Source: an uncultured Ruminococcus sp.
Lineage (GTDB): Bacteria > Bacillota > Clostridia > Oscillospirales > Acutalibacteraceae
DNA length: 45,290 nt
NCBI GenBank assembly: GCA_902803805.1
Contig: CADCRH010000060.1
Coordinates: 1-45,290, forward strand
Direction: 5' to 3'
Below are positions 23,845 through 32,246 of this stretch, one piece after another. The number at the start of each line of letters is the position of its first letter. Position 1 is the stretch's first letter. The notes under the pieces are model-generated. The model had not been told where the DNA came from and made no database searches. It worked only from the letters and a program-made list of their open reading frames with translations. Made by a program: the position numbers and the translations under genes.

Positions 23845-23870
23845 ATATTGAAAGGACTTTTTTTACAAGG
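23834..23870. promoter_or_regulatory. Inverted repeat over recD2 -10 and ribosome site
   Basis: CCTTGTAAA (23834-23842) and TTTACAAGG (23862-23870) are perfect 9-bp arms 19 bp apart. The left arm covers the -10 and the right arm covers the AAGG of the ribosome site. It may be an operator, or chance. Confidence 0.45.
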
Positions 23871-23881
23871 TGATTCTTATT

Positions 23882-26095
23882 ATGTCGGAAAAGGAATTAT
23901 TACAGTTGTGCGGTTCGGTGGAGGAAATTATCTATCGGAACGAAAGCAACGGCTATTCCGTCCTTACAATGCTTTGCGACGGGATCAACACAACGGCGGT
24001 TGGTATGATGTCCGATGTCAATATCGGAGATGAAGTAAAGCTGATAGGCAACTGGAAAACCCATTCAAGCTACGGGGAACAGTTTGCGTTTGAGTATTAC
24101 GAACAGTTTATGCCGTCAACCTCCGTCAGTATCTTAAAATATCTTTCTTCGGGAACAATAAAGGGGATAGGACGCGCGACAGCCAAACGGCTTGTGGAAG
24201 CGTTTGGTGACAATACACTTGAAATTATGCAGCAATCCCCCGAACGTCTGGAGGAAATCAAGGGAATCTCTCACGAAAAGGCACAAGCACTTTCCGAGGA
24301 GGTGCGCAAAGCCTTTGGTATGCGTGAGGTGATGATCTATCTTGAAAAATATCATATATCGACCCGTGAAGCCGTAAGGGTATGGAAAAGCTACGGTGCA
24401 GGTGCGATCGAACAAATAGAAAACAATCCGTATATCTTATGCGGCAGCAATGTTGAGGTTTCGTTCGAGAGAGCCGACCTGATCGCGGCGGCGCTGGAGA
24501 AACCGTGTGATGACAAGTGCAGAATACGTGCAGGCATTACCTATATCATTACCTACAATTCAGGAAACGGGCATACTTGTCTGCCGAAAGAACGGCTAAG
24601 CTCCGTCACGTCCGGTTATCTGAAACTGCCGAGAGAAAACATTGACGAAGTTCTTGAGGAAATGATTCTTGACGGCAGTTTAATATCCGATAAGCTGAAT
24701 GAAAGAGATTTTATTTTTCTTCCGTCACTGTACAAAAGCGAAACGTATTCCGCAGAAAGGCTGCAAATGCTTTTGCGGTTTCCACCCGAAAGAATTACGG
24801 GTGTGGAACTTGCACTGGATTCGTTTGAAAAAAAGCAGCATATCAGTTATGCGGCTTTGCAGCGTAAGGCAATTATTGAAGCTTTGTCGGGAGGACTGCT
24901 CATTTTGACGGGCGGTCCCGGTACGGGAAAAACAACAACATTGAATGCAATCATAGAGCTGTATCAACAGTGCGGAATCAAGGTGGCACTTGCCGCACCG
25001 ACCGGCAGAGCGGCACAGCGTATGTCCGAGGTGACGGGAAAAGAAGCCAAAACCATCCACCGATTGCTTGAAGTGGAATGGGACAGAAACGACAATCCTG
25101 TTTTTAAACGCAACGAAAGAAATCTTCTTGACTGCGATGCGCTGATTTTGGACGAGCTTTCAATGGTTGATGCGTCTGTTTTTGAGGGTGTTATGAGAGC
25201 ATTGCCGCTCGGCTGCCGTTTGATTATGGTGGGCGACAGTGACCAACTGCCCTCTGTCGGCGCAGGAAATGTTTTGGGTGATCTGATCGCGTCGGGAAAA
25301 ATTCCCGTTGTTCAGCTGACCGAGATATTTCGCCAGTCAATGCAAAGTCTTATCGTGACAAACGCACATAAAATCGTTCACGGTGAAATGCCGGAAATCA
25401 AAAGAACAGACAGTGATTTCTTTTTTATGACGTGCGAAAGCAGAGAAAAAATCGCTTCGACAATCGTTGACCTTTGTACCAAGCGGCTGCCGGTAACTTA
25501 CGGCTATTCCGCATTTGATACCATACAGGTTCTGTGCCCGAGCCGAAAGGGAGAATTGGGTGTCACAGAGCTAAACAAAAAGCTTCAGAATATGCTCAAT
25601 CCCTCGCAGGGAAAGCAGTATGAACTTCCTATGGCGGTATATACTTTCAGACTTGGTGATAAGGTAATGCAGACAAAAAATAATTACGACCTTTTGTGGA
25701 CAAAGGACGATGGGACAGAAGGTTCCGGTGTTTTTAACGGAGATATAGGAATCATTGTTGACATCAGCAGAGCGGCAAAAACCGCTACTATACGATATGA
25801 CGATAAATTCGTTCTGTACGATGCAGATGCAATGCTGAATCTGGAACTTGCTTATGCCACCACGGTTCATAAAAGTCAGGGAAACGAATTTGACGCCGTT
25901 GTAATGCCTATGTATTACGGACCGCCTCAGCTATACTACAGAAACCTTCTTTATACGGCAGTAACGAGAGCGAAGAAAACATTGATAATGGTCGGAAATG
26001 CAGCAACACTTAAAAAGATGGTGGATAATAACAAAAAGACGCTGCGTTATTCGGGCTTACAGTTTTTTCTTGAAAGGGACACTGACAATGCTTGA
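23882..26095 (+). CDS. recD2: RecD2-type ATP-dependent DNA helicase
   Basis: RecD2 is a 5'-3' superfamily 1B helicase of Gram-positive bacteria, acting in replication-fork and repair processes without RecBC. The 737 residues have the RecD2-specific N-terminal region with helix-hairpin-helix motifs (GTIKGIGRATAKRLVEAFG, EEIKGISHEKAQAL) and the helicase core from about 325. The core shows Walker A GGPGTGKTTT, LDELSMVD, GDSDQLPSVGAGNVL, an SH3-like insertion, TTVHKSQGNEFDAVV and YTAVTRAKK. The ATG at 23882 follows AAGGTG; a GTG four codons earlier is part of that ribosome site. It overlaps comF by eight bases. Confidence 0.95.
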   Translation: MSEKELLQLCGSVEEIIYRNESNGYSVLTMLCDGINTTAVGMMSDVNIGDEVKLIGNWKTHSSYGEQFAFEYYEQFMPSTSVSILKYLSSGTIKGIGRATAKRLVEAFGDNTLEIMQQSPERLEEIKGISHEKAQALSEEVRKAFGMREVMIYLEKYHISTREAVRVWKSYGAGAIEQIENNPYILCGSNVEVSFERADLIAAALEKPCDDKCRIRAGITYIITYNSGNGHTCLPKERLSSVTSGYLKLPRENIDEVLEEMILDGSLISDKLNERDFIFLPSLYKSETYSAERLQMLLRFPPERITGVELALDSFEKKQHISYAALQRKAIIEALSGGLLILTGGPGTGKTTTLNAIIELYQQCGIKVALAAPTGRAAQRMSEVTGKEAKTIHRLLEVEWDRNDNPVFKRNERNLLDCDALILDELSMVDASVFEGVMRALPLGCRLIMVGDSDQLPSVGAGNVLGDLIASGKIPVVQLTEIFRQSMQSLIVTNAHKIVHGEMPEIKRTDSDFFFMTCESREKIASTIVDLCTKRLPVTYGYSAFDTIQVLCPSRKGELGVTELNKKLQNMLNPSQGKQYELPMAVYTFRLGDKVMQTKNNYDLLWTKDDGTEGSGVFNGDIGIIVDISRAAKTATIRYDDKFVLYDADAMLNLELAYATTVHKSQGNEFDAVVMPMYYGPPQLYYRNLLYTAVTRAKKTLIMVGNAATLKKMVDNNKKTLRYSGLQFFLERDTDNA

Positions 26096-26729
26096 CCGAT
26101 TTCTTGCGCTGTTCTTTCCGCCGAAATGTCCGTACTGTAAAAAGGTCATCGCATTCGGTGAGAGCGAATGTGAAGTGTGCGGAAAAGAATTGCCCGATTT
26201 TGCGAGAAGTGCAAAGATACCGTCAGGTGAGATTTGTATTTCGCCGTTTGTTTATGATTCATTAGTGCGCAGCGCCATCATCAACTACAAATTTTATGGA
26301 CAAAAATACAGTGCCGACAGTTTTTCAAAGGCGCTTGCGAATACAGTGAAAAGTGAATATGCAGGCATTGACTTTGATACTGTGACCGCTGTTCCGCTCT
26401 CAAAACAAAGGCTTCGTCAAAGAGGCTATAACCAATCGGAAATTGTTGCCGAAAAAGCCGCAAAAATCCTAGAAATACCGTATGAGCGGCTGGTAAAGAA
26501 AATTAAGAATAACCGTGAGCAGCACGAACTTTCTATTGAAGAAAGAAAAGTCAATATCAAAAATGTGTATGCTTTGGAAGATAAAATTTCCGTATCGCGA
26601 AAAACGATACTTTTAATTGATGACGTAATGACAACAGGCTACACGCTTGCGGAATGCTGCCGCGTTTTAAAAGACGGCGGAGCATCCGCTATCTACTGTG
26701 CCGCCATTGCTGTCAAAAGTAATTCATAA
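26088..26729 (+). CDS. comF: ComF family phosphoribosyltransferase-like protein
   Basis: ComF is linked to natural transformation and has a PRTase fold; B. subtilis ComFC aids DNA uptake. The 213 residues have a zinc-ribbon N-terminus (CPYCKK...CEVCGKEL), the VPLSKQRLRQRGYNQSE block and the PRTase loop LLIDDVMTTGYTL. The ATG at 26088 overlaps the end of recD2 and follows GAAAGGG. The helicase partner ComFA is absent; instead it is coupled to recD2. The last two codons (Asn-Ser) and the TAA come from repeat copy E, so its natural C-terminus may have been altered slightly. Confidence 0.92.
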   Translation: MLDRFLALFFPPKCPYCKKVIAFGESECEVCGKELPDFARSAKIPSGEICISPFVYDSLVRSAIINYKFYGQKYSADSFSKALANTVKSEYAGIDFDTVTAVPLSKQRLRQRGYNQSEIVAEKAAKILEIPYERLVKKIKNNREQHELSIEERKVNIKNVYALEDKISVSRKTILLIDDVMTTGYTLAECCRVLKDGGASAIYCAAIAVKSNS

Positions 26730-26783
26730 TGCATAATTCATAATTACCCTGCGGGGAACAGTCGGCGATAATGCAGACGAAAG
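26720..26783 (+). repeat. Dispersed AT-rich intergenic repeat, copy E
   Basis: The core at 26720-26756 reads TAATTCATAATGCATAATTC to ACCCTGCGGGG. A second block TAATGCAGACGAAAG is at 26769-26783. The repeat supplies the last codons and stop of comF. Confidence 0.85.
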
Positions 26784-26810
26784 AAAATGTTGATATAGGA
26801 GATGTTTTTA

Positions 26811-27830
26811 TTGGGAATAGATGTTGCAATCGACCTTGGAACTTCACGTACAAGGATTTTTTTACAGAACAAGGGAATCGTCGTAGACCAGCCCTCTGTC
26901 ATCACAATCAATCTTGAAAATGACAGTGTGGTTGCCGTGGGTCAGCAGGCATATGTAATGCTCGGACGCACCTCATCGAAAATGGAGGCGATCTATCCTC
27001 TGAGCGGCGGTGTTATATCAGATTTGGAGCTTGCCGAAGAAATGATTTCTTTATTGCTTCACAGTGTCGTTTCTTCCAAAATCGGTATGCCCCGCGCCAT
27101 TGCCAGTGTTCCCGGAGAGATTACCGAAGTGGAAAAACGTGCCGTTGTCAATTCTATCAGTGGTGCCGGTATCAGACGTGTGTGTTTGATAGAAGACCCC
27201 GTTGCGGCGGCGATAGGGGCAGGAATCGACATCGAAAGTCCGCACGGCTCGTTTGTGGTCGATATAGGCGGCGGCACGACAGATATGGCGGTCATTTCTC
27301 TGGGTGGTATTTCTGTTTCACGCACGATCAAACACGCAGGAAATGCAATGGATGATGAAATTATCAAATATGTACGAAACAAATATAATATGCTGATCGG
27401 CAAGCGCACTGCCGAAGAAGCGAAAATCAAAATAGGCTGTGTGCTTCCCGGTGTCATCAAAGGGACGCACCGTATCAAGGGCAGGAATCTGGTGACGGGT
27501 ATGCCGTGCTGGGTCGATCTGGAAGCCGATGAAATGGCGGAACCTCTTGCCGAACCTGCACAGGTGATCGTAGAGCAGGTTCAGGATATTCTGGAGGAAA
27601 CCCCTCCCGAACTGACGGGTGATATTTACAGTGACGGAATCGTTCTGACGGGCGGCGGTTCACAGCTTGCCGGACTTGACCTTTTGATTCAAAGAGCAAC
27701 GAATCTGAAAGTGCGTATCGCTGACGACCCATCAACCTGTGTGGTAAGGGGCTGCGGTGAAGCAATCAAATATATCGACCGCCTTGGCAAAAATGACAGC
27801 GGTGTGAATCCGATCACGGATCAGTATTAA
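26811..27830 (+). CDS. MreB-family actin-like cell shape protein
   Basis: This bacterial actin directs cell-wall synthesis along the rod. The 339 residues carry the actin-fold phosphate loops AIDLGTSRTRIF (phosphate 1), VDIGGGTTDMAVISLGG (phosphate 2) and an adenosine loop IVLTGGGSQLAGLD, with PRAIASVPGEITEVEKRAV and EDPVAAAIGAG between. It is somewhat divergent from canonical MreB (SRTRIFLQNKGIVVDQP rather than NTLVYVKGKGIVLNEP), so Mbl or MreBH-like roles are possible. I chose the TTG at 26811, nine bases after AGGAG (26797-26801); the ATG at 26802 is too close to that site. mreC and mreD are not adjacent. A ComEA-like gene starts one base after its stop. Confidence 0.92.
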   Translation: MGIDVAIDLGTSRTRIFLQNKGIVVDQPSVITINLENDSVVAVGQQAYVMLGRTSSKMEAIYPLSGGVISDLELAEEMISLLLHSVVSSKIGMPRAIASVPGEITEVEKRAVVNSISGAGIRRVCLIEDPVAAAIGAGIDIESPHGSFVVDIGGGTTDMAVISLGGISVSRTIKHAGNAMDDEIIKYVRNKYNMLIGKRTAEEAKIKIGCVLPGVIKGTHRIKGRNLVTGMPCWVDLEADEMAEPLAEPAQVIVEQVQDILEETPPELTGDIYSDGIVLTGGGSQLAGLDLLIQRATNLKVRIADDPSTCVVRGCGEAIKYIDRLGKNDSGVNPITDQY

Positions 27831-27831
27831 T

Positions 27832-28221
27832 ATGAATTTATGGAAAGACCCCGTTAAATTTGTCATATTCTGCGGCTTGATCATCGCGGCATTATTGATC
27901 GGCTATAATGCATTTTATTTTCCGAAAGAGCAGGAAGTTGTTTTTGTTGCCGACAGGTCGGAAAATTCGGTTCCGGAAATATCTGTCGAATCATCCGCTG
28001 CTGTTGTTTCTCAAAAGCCCAAGAAAGCCAATAAGATCAATATTAACACAGCCGATAAGGAAACTCTTACAGAACTGGACGGAATCGGAGAAACACTGGC
28101 ACAGCGTATTATCGACTACCGCGCAGAGAACGGCAGCTTTCACAGCATTGATGACCTGATGAACGTCAGTGGTATTGGCGAACAGAAATTTAATGCCGTA
28201 AAAAGTGAAATAACGGTATAA
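27832..28221 (+). CDS. ComEA-like helix-hairpin-helix DNA-binding protein
   Basis: This 129-residue protein has an N-terminal membrane anchor (about 9-28). A Ser/Val-rich linker follows, then two helix-hairpin-helix motifs (NINTADKETLTELDGIGETL, about 68-88, and DDLMNVSGIGEQKF, about 107-120). ComEA binds incoming DNA at the membrane during transformation. This one lacks the SLBB domain of B. subtilis ComEA and is a minimal form. It starts one base after the MreB-family gene, so the two are co-transcribed. With comF upstream, competence-type functions are loosely clustered. Confidence 0.9.
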   Translation: MNLWKDPVKFVIFCGLIIAALLIGYNAFYFPKEQEVVFVADRSENSVPEISVESSAAVVSQKPKKANKININTADKETLTELDGIGETLAQRIIDYRAENGSFHSIDDLMNVSGIGEQKFNAVKSEITV

Positions 28222-28295
28222 ATTCAAATTTTTGGTACTTTTTTTGTTCTTTTGATGTATAATAGAAATATAAAACAGTTTGGAGAAGTGCATTG

Positions 28296-29252
28296 ATGAA
28301 GATAGTGTTTACAGACAGTAAGACGGTCATTTCGGGAAAAGCGGATATTGAGGTGTTGAACGAATTCGGAGAGGTGGTATTGTATGATGCGACATCTCCC
28401 AAAGAGCTGCCGGAAAGAATTGCCGACGCGGATATGGCATTATGCAATAAAACCATATTTTCTGCCGAAGCAATGTCAAAGGCAAAAAAGCTGAAATATA
28501 TCGGCTTGTGCGCGACCGGTTACAATAATATTGATGTCGGCTATGCCGCAGAACATGGCATTACCGTTTGCAATGCAGGCAGCTATTCAACAGACGCCGT
28601 TGCACAGCATACTTTTGCATTAATGCTGAATCGGTTCAGCAGGGTCAGTGAATATGATCGGTTTGTATCCGAGGGTAGTTGGAAAAAAAGCGAAGTATTC
28701 TCTCCGATGGTGTATGAAATGCACGAAATATCGGGGAAAACACTCGGTATTGTCGGTTTCGGCAGTATCGGTGCGGCAGTCGCGAAAATCGCCGCTGCTT
28801 TCGGAATGAATGTCATTGTTTACACACGAACGCCGAAAAAACATTCCAATGCTGCGGCTGTTGAATTTGTGGGATTTGATGAGTTGTTGTCACGTTCGGA
28901 TATTGTCACGGTGCATTGTCCTTTGAACGACCAGTCTGACCGAATGTTCAACAAAGAAGCATTTGCAAAATGCAAAAAGGGAGCGTTCTTTATCAATACG
29001 GCGCGCGGCGGCATTGTTGACGAATATGCATTAAAAAACGCATTGGAAAGTGAATGGCTCAGCGGAGCAGCTGTTGATACGATTTCGCTGGAGCCGATGA
29101 GCGAGGATTGTCCTCTTTTTGGAGTGAAAAATCTGACAATAACGCCGCATATTGCGTGGTCGCCTGCTGAAACGATCGACAGACTTATCAATATTGTTGC
29201 GGATAATATCAGATGTTATCTGAATGGAACGCCCAAAAATAAAGTCAACTGA
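28296..29252 (+). CDS. D-2-hydroxyacid dehydrogenase (glycerate dehydrogenase-like)
   Basis: This 318-residue NAD(P)-dependent enzyme of the D-isomer-specific 2-hydroxyacid dehydrogenase family resembles hydroxypyruvate/glycerate dehydrogenases. It shows GLCATGYNNIDV, the Rossmann loop GIVGFGSIGAAVAK (near 150), VHCPLNDQSDRMFN, FINTARGGIVDE with the catalytic Arg, a Glu in SLEPMSED and the catalytic His in TPHIAW. The ATG at 28296 follows TGGAGAAG; a TTG directly before it is in frame but unlikely. A TATAAT at 28258-28263 provides a -10. The 2-oxoacid substrate is not deducible. Confidence 0.92.
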   Translation: MKIVFTDSKTVISGKADIEVLNEFGEVVLYDATSPKELPERIADADMALCNKTIFSAEAMSKAKKLKYIGLCATGYNNIDVGYAAEHGITVCNAGSYSTDAVAQHTFALMLNRFSRVSEYDRFVSEGSWKKSEVFSPMVYEMHEISGKTLGIVGFGSIGAAVAKIAAAFGMNVIVYTRTPKKHSNAAAVEFVGFDELLSRSDIVTVHCPLNDQSDRMFNKEAFAKCKKGAFFINTARGGIVDEYALKNALESEWLSGAAVDTISLEPMSEDCPLFGVKNLTITPHIAWSPAETIDRLINIVADNIRCYLNGTPKNKVN

Positions 29253-29265
29253 CAGAGGTAAAAAG

Positions 29266-29817
29266 ATGAAATTTGAACTTGAAAAATGGAGTATGAAGTA
29301 TTCCGATGATTTGATGATAGCGATGGAAAGTCCCGAACTGGTGGAGCGTCTGCGTGAAAACTATCCTTATCCGTTTTTGTCCTCACACGCACGGGATTTT
29401 ATAGAGCAGAGAACATTGAAAAGCGAGGAAAAACAGTATTGTCGTGTAATCGTTGTTGACGGCCACGCAGTCGGTGGTATCGAGGTGATCATAGGCAGCG
29501 GTCTGTATGCCAAAAGTGGAGAATTGTTTGTATGGCTGACGGAGGATTTCTGTCATCAGGGAATCGGAACGGCTGCCGTAAAGCAGATTTGTGATGAAGT
29601 ATTTGAAAAATACGATATTGTCAGAATCGAGGCAAGACCGTACATAGGCGAAGATGTGTGGATAGCCGAAAAACTGCTTTGGAACGCAGGTTTTAAATAT
29701 GAGGGAACTTTGATCGATGTGATATATAAAAATGACAAGCTGTACAGTTACAAGATCCATTCAATCATCAATCAAAAACGTTTACAGAATTACACAGAGT
29801 TTTTCCAATACAAATAA
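29266..29817 (+). CDS. GNAT family N-acetyltransferase (RimJ/RimL-like)
   Basis: This 183-residue acetyl-CoA-dependent transferase shows GGIEVIIGSGLYAKSGELFV, WLTEDFCHQGIGTAAVKQIC (the acetyl-CoA loop Q-G-I-G-T-A, near 110) and NAGFKYEGTLID, the usual RimJ-type ending. The ATG at 29266 follows CAGAGG; an ATG 14 codons earlier lies inside the dehydrogenase gene. The 13-bp gap to the dehydrogenase implies one operon. The target (ribosomal protein N-terminus, antibiotic or metabolite) is unknown. Confidence 0.9.
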   Translation: MKFELEKWSMKYSDDLMIAMESPELVERLRENYPYPFLSSHARDFIEQRTLKSEEKQYCRVIVVDGHAVGGIEVIIGSGLYAKSGELFVWLTEDFCHQGIGTAAVKQICDEVFEKYDIVRIEARPYIGEDVWIAEKLLWNAGFKYEGTLIDVIYKNDKLYSYKIHSIINQKRLQNYTEFFQYK

Positions 29818-29818
29818 A

Positions 29819-29862
29819 CCAAAAACAGCAATGACGCAGTATTGTTTCATTGCTGTTTTTGG
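29819..29862. terminator. Bidirectional intrinsic terminator
   Basis: A perfect 16-bp stem CCAAAAACAGCAATGA (29819-29834) pairs with its complement (29847-29862), which contains TTTTT. It lies between the acetyltransferase and the convergent spo0A. Confidence 0.85.
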
Positions 29863-29902
29863 CTGTTCAGGGATATAGGAGAAAAGTGATTGGCAAGTGT
29901 TT

Positions 29903-30679
29903 TTATGCGCTGCGTTTGCTGTGGAGCCGCAGTCTGTCGGAAATCATTGCGATGAATTCGCTGTTTGTCGGTTTTCCTCTGCCGTTGTGGATCGTATAGC
30001 CGAAATAGGAGTTAAGAATATCTACATCGCCTCTGTCCCACGCTACTTCTATGGCGTGACGAATGGCACGTTCCACTCTTGACGAGGTCGTTTCGTACTT
30101 TTTGGCAACGGAAGGATACAGTTCTTTGGTAACGGCATTAATAATTTCGGGCTGTCTGACCGCCATTGTGATAGAGTCACGAAGATAGTGGTATCCTTTG
30201 ATGTGTGCAGGAACGCCGATTTGATGAAGAATATCCGTTATGGTGATCTCCAGTTCGTGGTCAACATTATAGACTTCTCCTATACTGTTGTTGTCGGAAG
30301 TGCAGCACGTCATCAGGTCGGATATCCTTTCCAGCAGATTTGCTGTATGAAACGGTTTGATGACATAATATGCCGCGCCTGCGCTTAATGCTTCCCGTTC
30401 CAGAACCGTGCTGTCAAAGCTTGAAATAATTACAAATACGGGCTTTATACTATCATTACTCTTTTTGACCGTCCTGATCACACCCACACCGTCAAGGTTG
30501 CTCATAAACATATCCATAAGAACAACATCGGGACAAAATTCATTGATATTCTCTATTACTTTACTTCCATCCTTGTTACAAAAACGTGCGTCAAAGCCGT
30601 TTGCGGCGAAAAGTTCATCCATATTTGCTCCAAATTCCGTACTGTCTTCGGCAATTAGTATTTTAAACCTGTTTTTCAT
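29903..30679 (-). CDS. spo0A: Stage 0 sporulation protein A
   Basis: Spo0A is the response regulator that commits the cell to sporulation. The 258 residues have a receiver domain (about 5-125) with acidic pocket Glu11/Asp12, phospho-acceptor Asp56 (LMDMFM), Ser86/Ser87 and Lys108 (VIKPF). A linker follows, then the Spo0A C-terminal DNA-binding domain (about 145-258) with the recognition-helix region TTSSRVERAIRHAIEVAW, which is nearly invariant in the family. It follows spoIVB as in Bacillus and Clostridium. The 107-bp gap contains its own promoter with a palindrome in it. ATG preceded by GGGGGA. Confidence 0.97.
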   Translation of the reverse strand: MKNRFKILIAEDSTEFGANMDELFAANGFDARFCNKDGSKVIENINEFCPDVVLMDMFMSNLDGVGVIRTVKKSNDSIKPVFVIISSFDSTVLEREALSAGAAYYVIKPFHTANLLERISDLMTCCTSDNNSIGEVYNVDHELEITITDILHQIGVPAHIKGYHYLRDSITMAVRQPEIINAVTKELYPSVAKKYETTSSRVERAIRHAIEVAWDRGDVDILNSYFGYTIHNGRGKPTNSEFIAMISDRLRLHSKRSA

Positions 30680-30714
30680 AACAAATCCCCCATTAATTTT
30701 TTTGTGATGATGTT

Positions 30715-30743
30715 ATTTTACCATAACTTGGTAAATTTGGCAA
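30715..30743 (-). promoter_or_regulatory. spo0A promoter with embedded palindrome
   Basis: On the minus strand TTGCCA (30743-30738), a 17-bp spacer and TAAAAT (30720-30715) with an extended TGG can be read. The perfect inverted repeat TTTACCA/TGGTAAA (30717-30735, 5-bp spacer) covers the -10 and spacer and is a candidate operator. Confidence 0.6.
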
Positions 30744-30786
30744 GAGTTAATTTTAAAAAAATTAATTTGAGGATAAATTACCAAAT

Positions 30787-32022
30787 TCAGGACGCTGCAA
30801 AACTTTGGTTTTGTATAATGCTGTTGCAGTGTGAAAGCATTGTTTCGGCAAACAGTGCATAGCCGCGTGTCGGGTCGTTGACAAAAACGTGAGTGACAGC
30901 ACCGATCAGCATACCGTTTTGTATGATCGGACTGCCGCTCATTCCTTGGACAATACCGCCTGTTTTTTCCAGAAGTTCTTTGTCCGTCACTTTAACGACC
31001 ATATTTTTGCAGGTATTGATATTGTTGTAGCTGACTTCTTCGATCTCAATATCATAATATTTTGGGACGGTACCCTCAATGGTAGAGAGGATCTGCGCTT
31101 TGCCTTTTTTGACTTCCTGCCGGAAGGCAACGGGGATTTTTTGGTTTTCCGAAACATTTTTTAATGAATCGTTCATAATGCCGTAAACGCCATAGTCACA
31201 GTTGGAACCGAGTGTACCGAAAGAGGTACTTTCCGTAAAGAAACCGCACAAAGAGCCGGGAGAACCGCACGTTCCCTTTCTGACAGAGGAAATGGCAGCA
31301 TTGACAATATCACCGTGGTCGAGCGGCATTAAGCTTCCGCTTTCACCGTCGCATATGCCGTGTCCCAGTCCGCCGAAACTGTCGGTTTCCGTATCGTAAA
31401 ATGTCATTGTTCCGATTCCTGCACAACTGTCGCGAACCATCAGACCGATCCTGTATTTTTTTTGGTTGACATCCTTTACGGGAATGATTTGCGCTGTATA
31501 ATTTTCGTTATTATGCTTTGCTTCTATTTTGATACTTTTGCCGCTGCTGGCTTCCACACAGGAGAGAAGCTGTTCATTGGTTTGAAGCGGCTTGCCGTTG
31601 ACCGAAAGGATAATATCGCCGCAGGAAATTCCTGCCTCTGCCGCAGGATTTTTTTCGCCGTCATCGGTCTGAACAGACGTTGTCTGAGAAACAACAAGAC
31701 CATCGGTGTAGATTCTGATTCCGAAAGGATTGCCGCCGAGAACAACGCTTTTGTGTTCGTCAAAATGAACATTAACTTCTTTGATGGGAACGGCACCAAA
31801 AAGCATTATTTCGGCTTTTGATTTTGCATTGATGCTGTCTGCCGGAATCTCTTCCGAATCATAGCGAACCGATAATGCGGCAGATGTGTCGAGAATTTGG
31901 TTGTTTCTGTCGTTGATTGTCAGCTCCGACGGGGTGAAACGAGCCGCCGCCGAACAAATGATCAGCAGAGCCGCCGAAAAAAACGCTAAAATTTTTGCTG
32001 TGGATTTGACAAGTGACTCCAT
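30787..32022 (-). CDS. spoIVB: SpoIVB serine peptidase (sigma-K checkpoint)
   Basis: SpoIVB is made in the forespore and secreted into the intermembrane space, where it cleaves SpoIVFA to trigger pro-sigma-K processing. The 411 residues have an N-terminal signal/anchor (about 8-28), a PDZ domain (about 95-180; PAAEAGISCGDIILSVNGKP), and the S55 peptidase domain with His221 in FGGLGHGICD and the Ser of GMSGSP (Ser362). GGAGG precedes the ATG. I could not find a convincing sigma-G -10/-35, although forespore control is expected. It is directly upstream of spo0A. Confidence 0.96.
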   Translation of the reverse strand: MESLVKSTAKILAFFSAALLIICSAAARFTPSELTINDRNNQILDTSAALSVRYDSEEIPADSINAKSKAEIMLFGAVPIKEVNVHFDEHKSVVLGGNPFGIRIYTDGLVVSQTTSVQTDDGEKNPAAEAGISCGDIILSVNGKPLQTNEQLLSCVEASSGKSIKIEAKHNNENYTAQIIPVKDVNQKKYRIGLMVRDSCAGIGTMTFYDTETDSFGGLGHGICDGESGSLMPLDHGDIVNAAISSVRKGTCGSPGSLCGFFTESTSFGTLGSNCDYGVYGIMNDSLKNVSENQKIPVAFRQEVKKGKAQILSTIEGTVPKYYDIEIEEVSYNNINTCKNMVVKVTDKELLEKTGGIVQGMSGSPIIQNGMLIGAVTHVFVNDPTRGYALFAETMLSHCNSIIQNQSFAAS

Positions 32023-32160
32023 TTAAAAATTCACCTCCGTTCCGATAATATTTTTAACGTTTTTTGCGGACAATAATTTATGTTTCACAATCCATAGAAA
32101 GCGGTAAAAATATGATTGGGAAATGATTCAAAAATATTCTGTCACAATTGTGTGTTTCGG

Positions 32161-32190
32161 TTGACAAGATACCATTAAAACTGGTAGAAT
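32161..32190 (+). promoter_or_regulatory. Promoter of the yicC-remA-gmk operon
   Basis: TTGACA (32161-32166), an 18-bp spacer and TAGAAT (32185-32190) with an extended TGG can be read. The spacer holds TACCA-N7-TGGTA. The remaining part of the 224-bp gap to spoIVB holds nothing else I can name. Confidence 0.75.
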
Positions 32191-32246
32191 ATATTGTTGA
32201 TAATATTTCGTGTACTGCCAAATTTACCTGAAACGAGATGATAACA

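Noticed and set aside
30731..32228. A shared 13-mer (TGCCAAATTTACC) upstream of spo0A and of yicC
   Set aside because: Tens of random 13-base matches are expected between positions of a window this size, more in AT-rich gaps; the positions relative to the promoters also differ.
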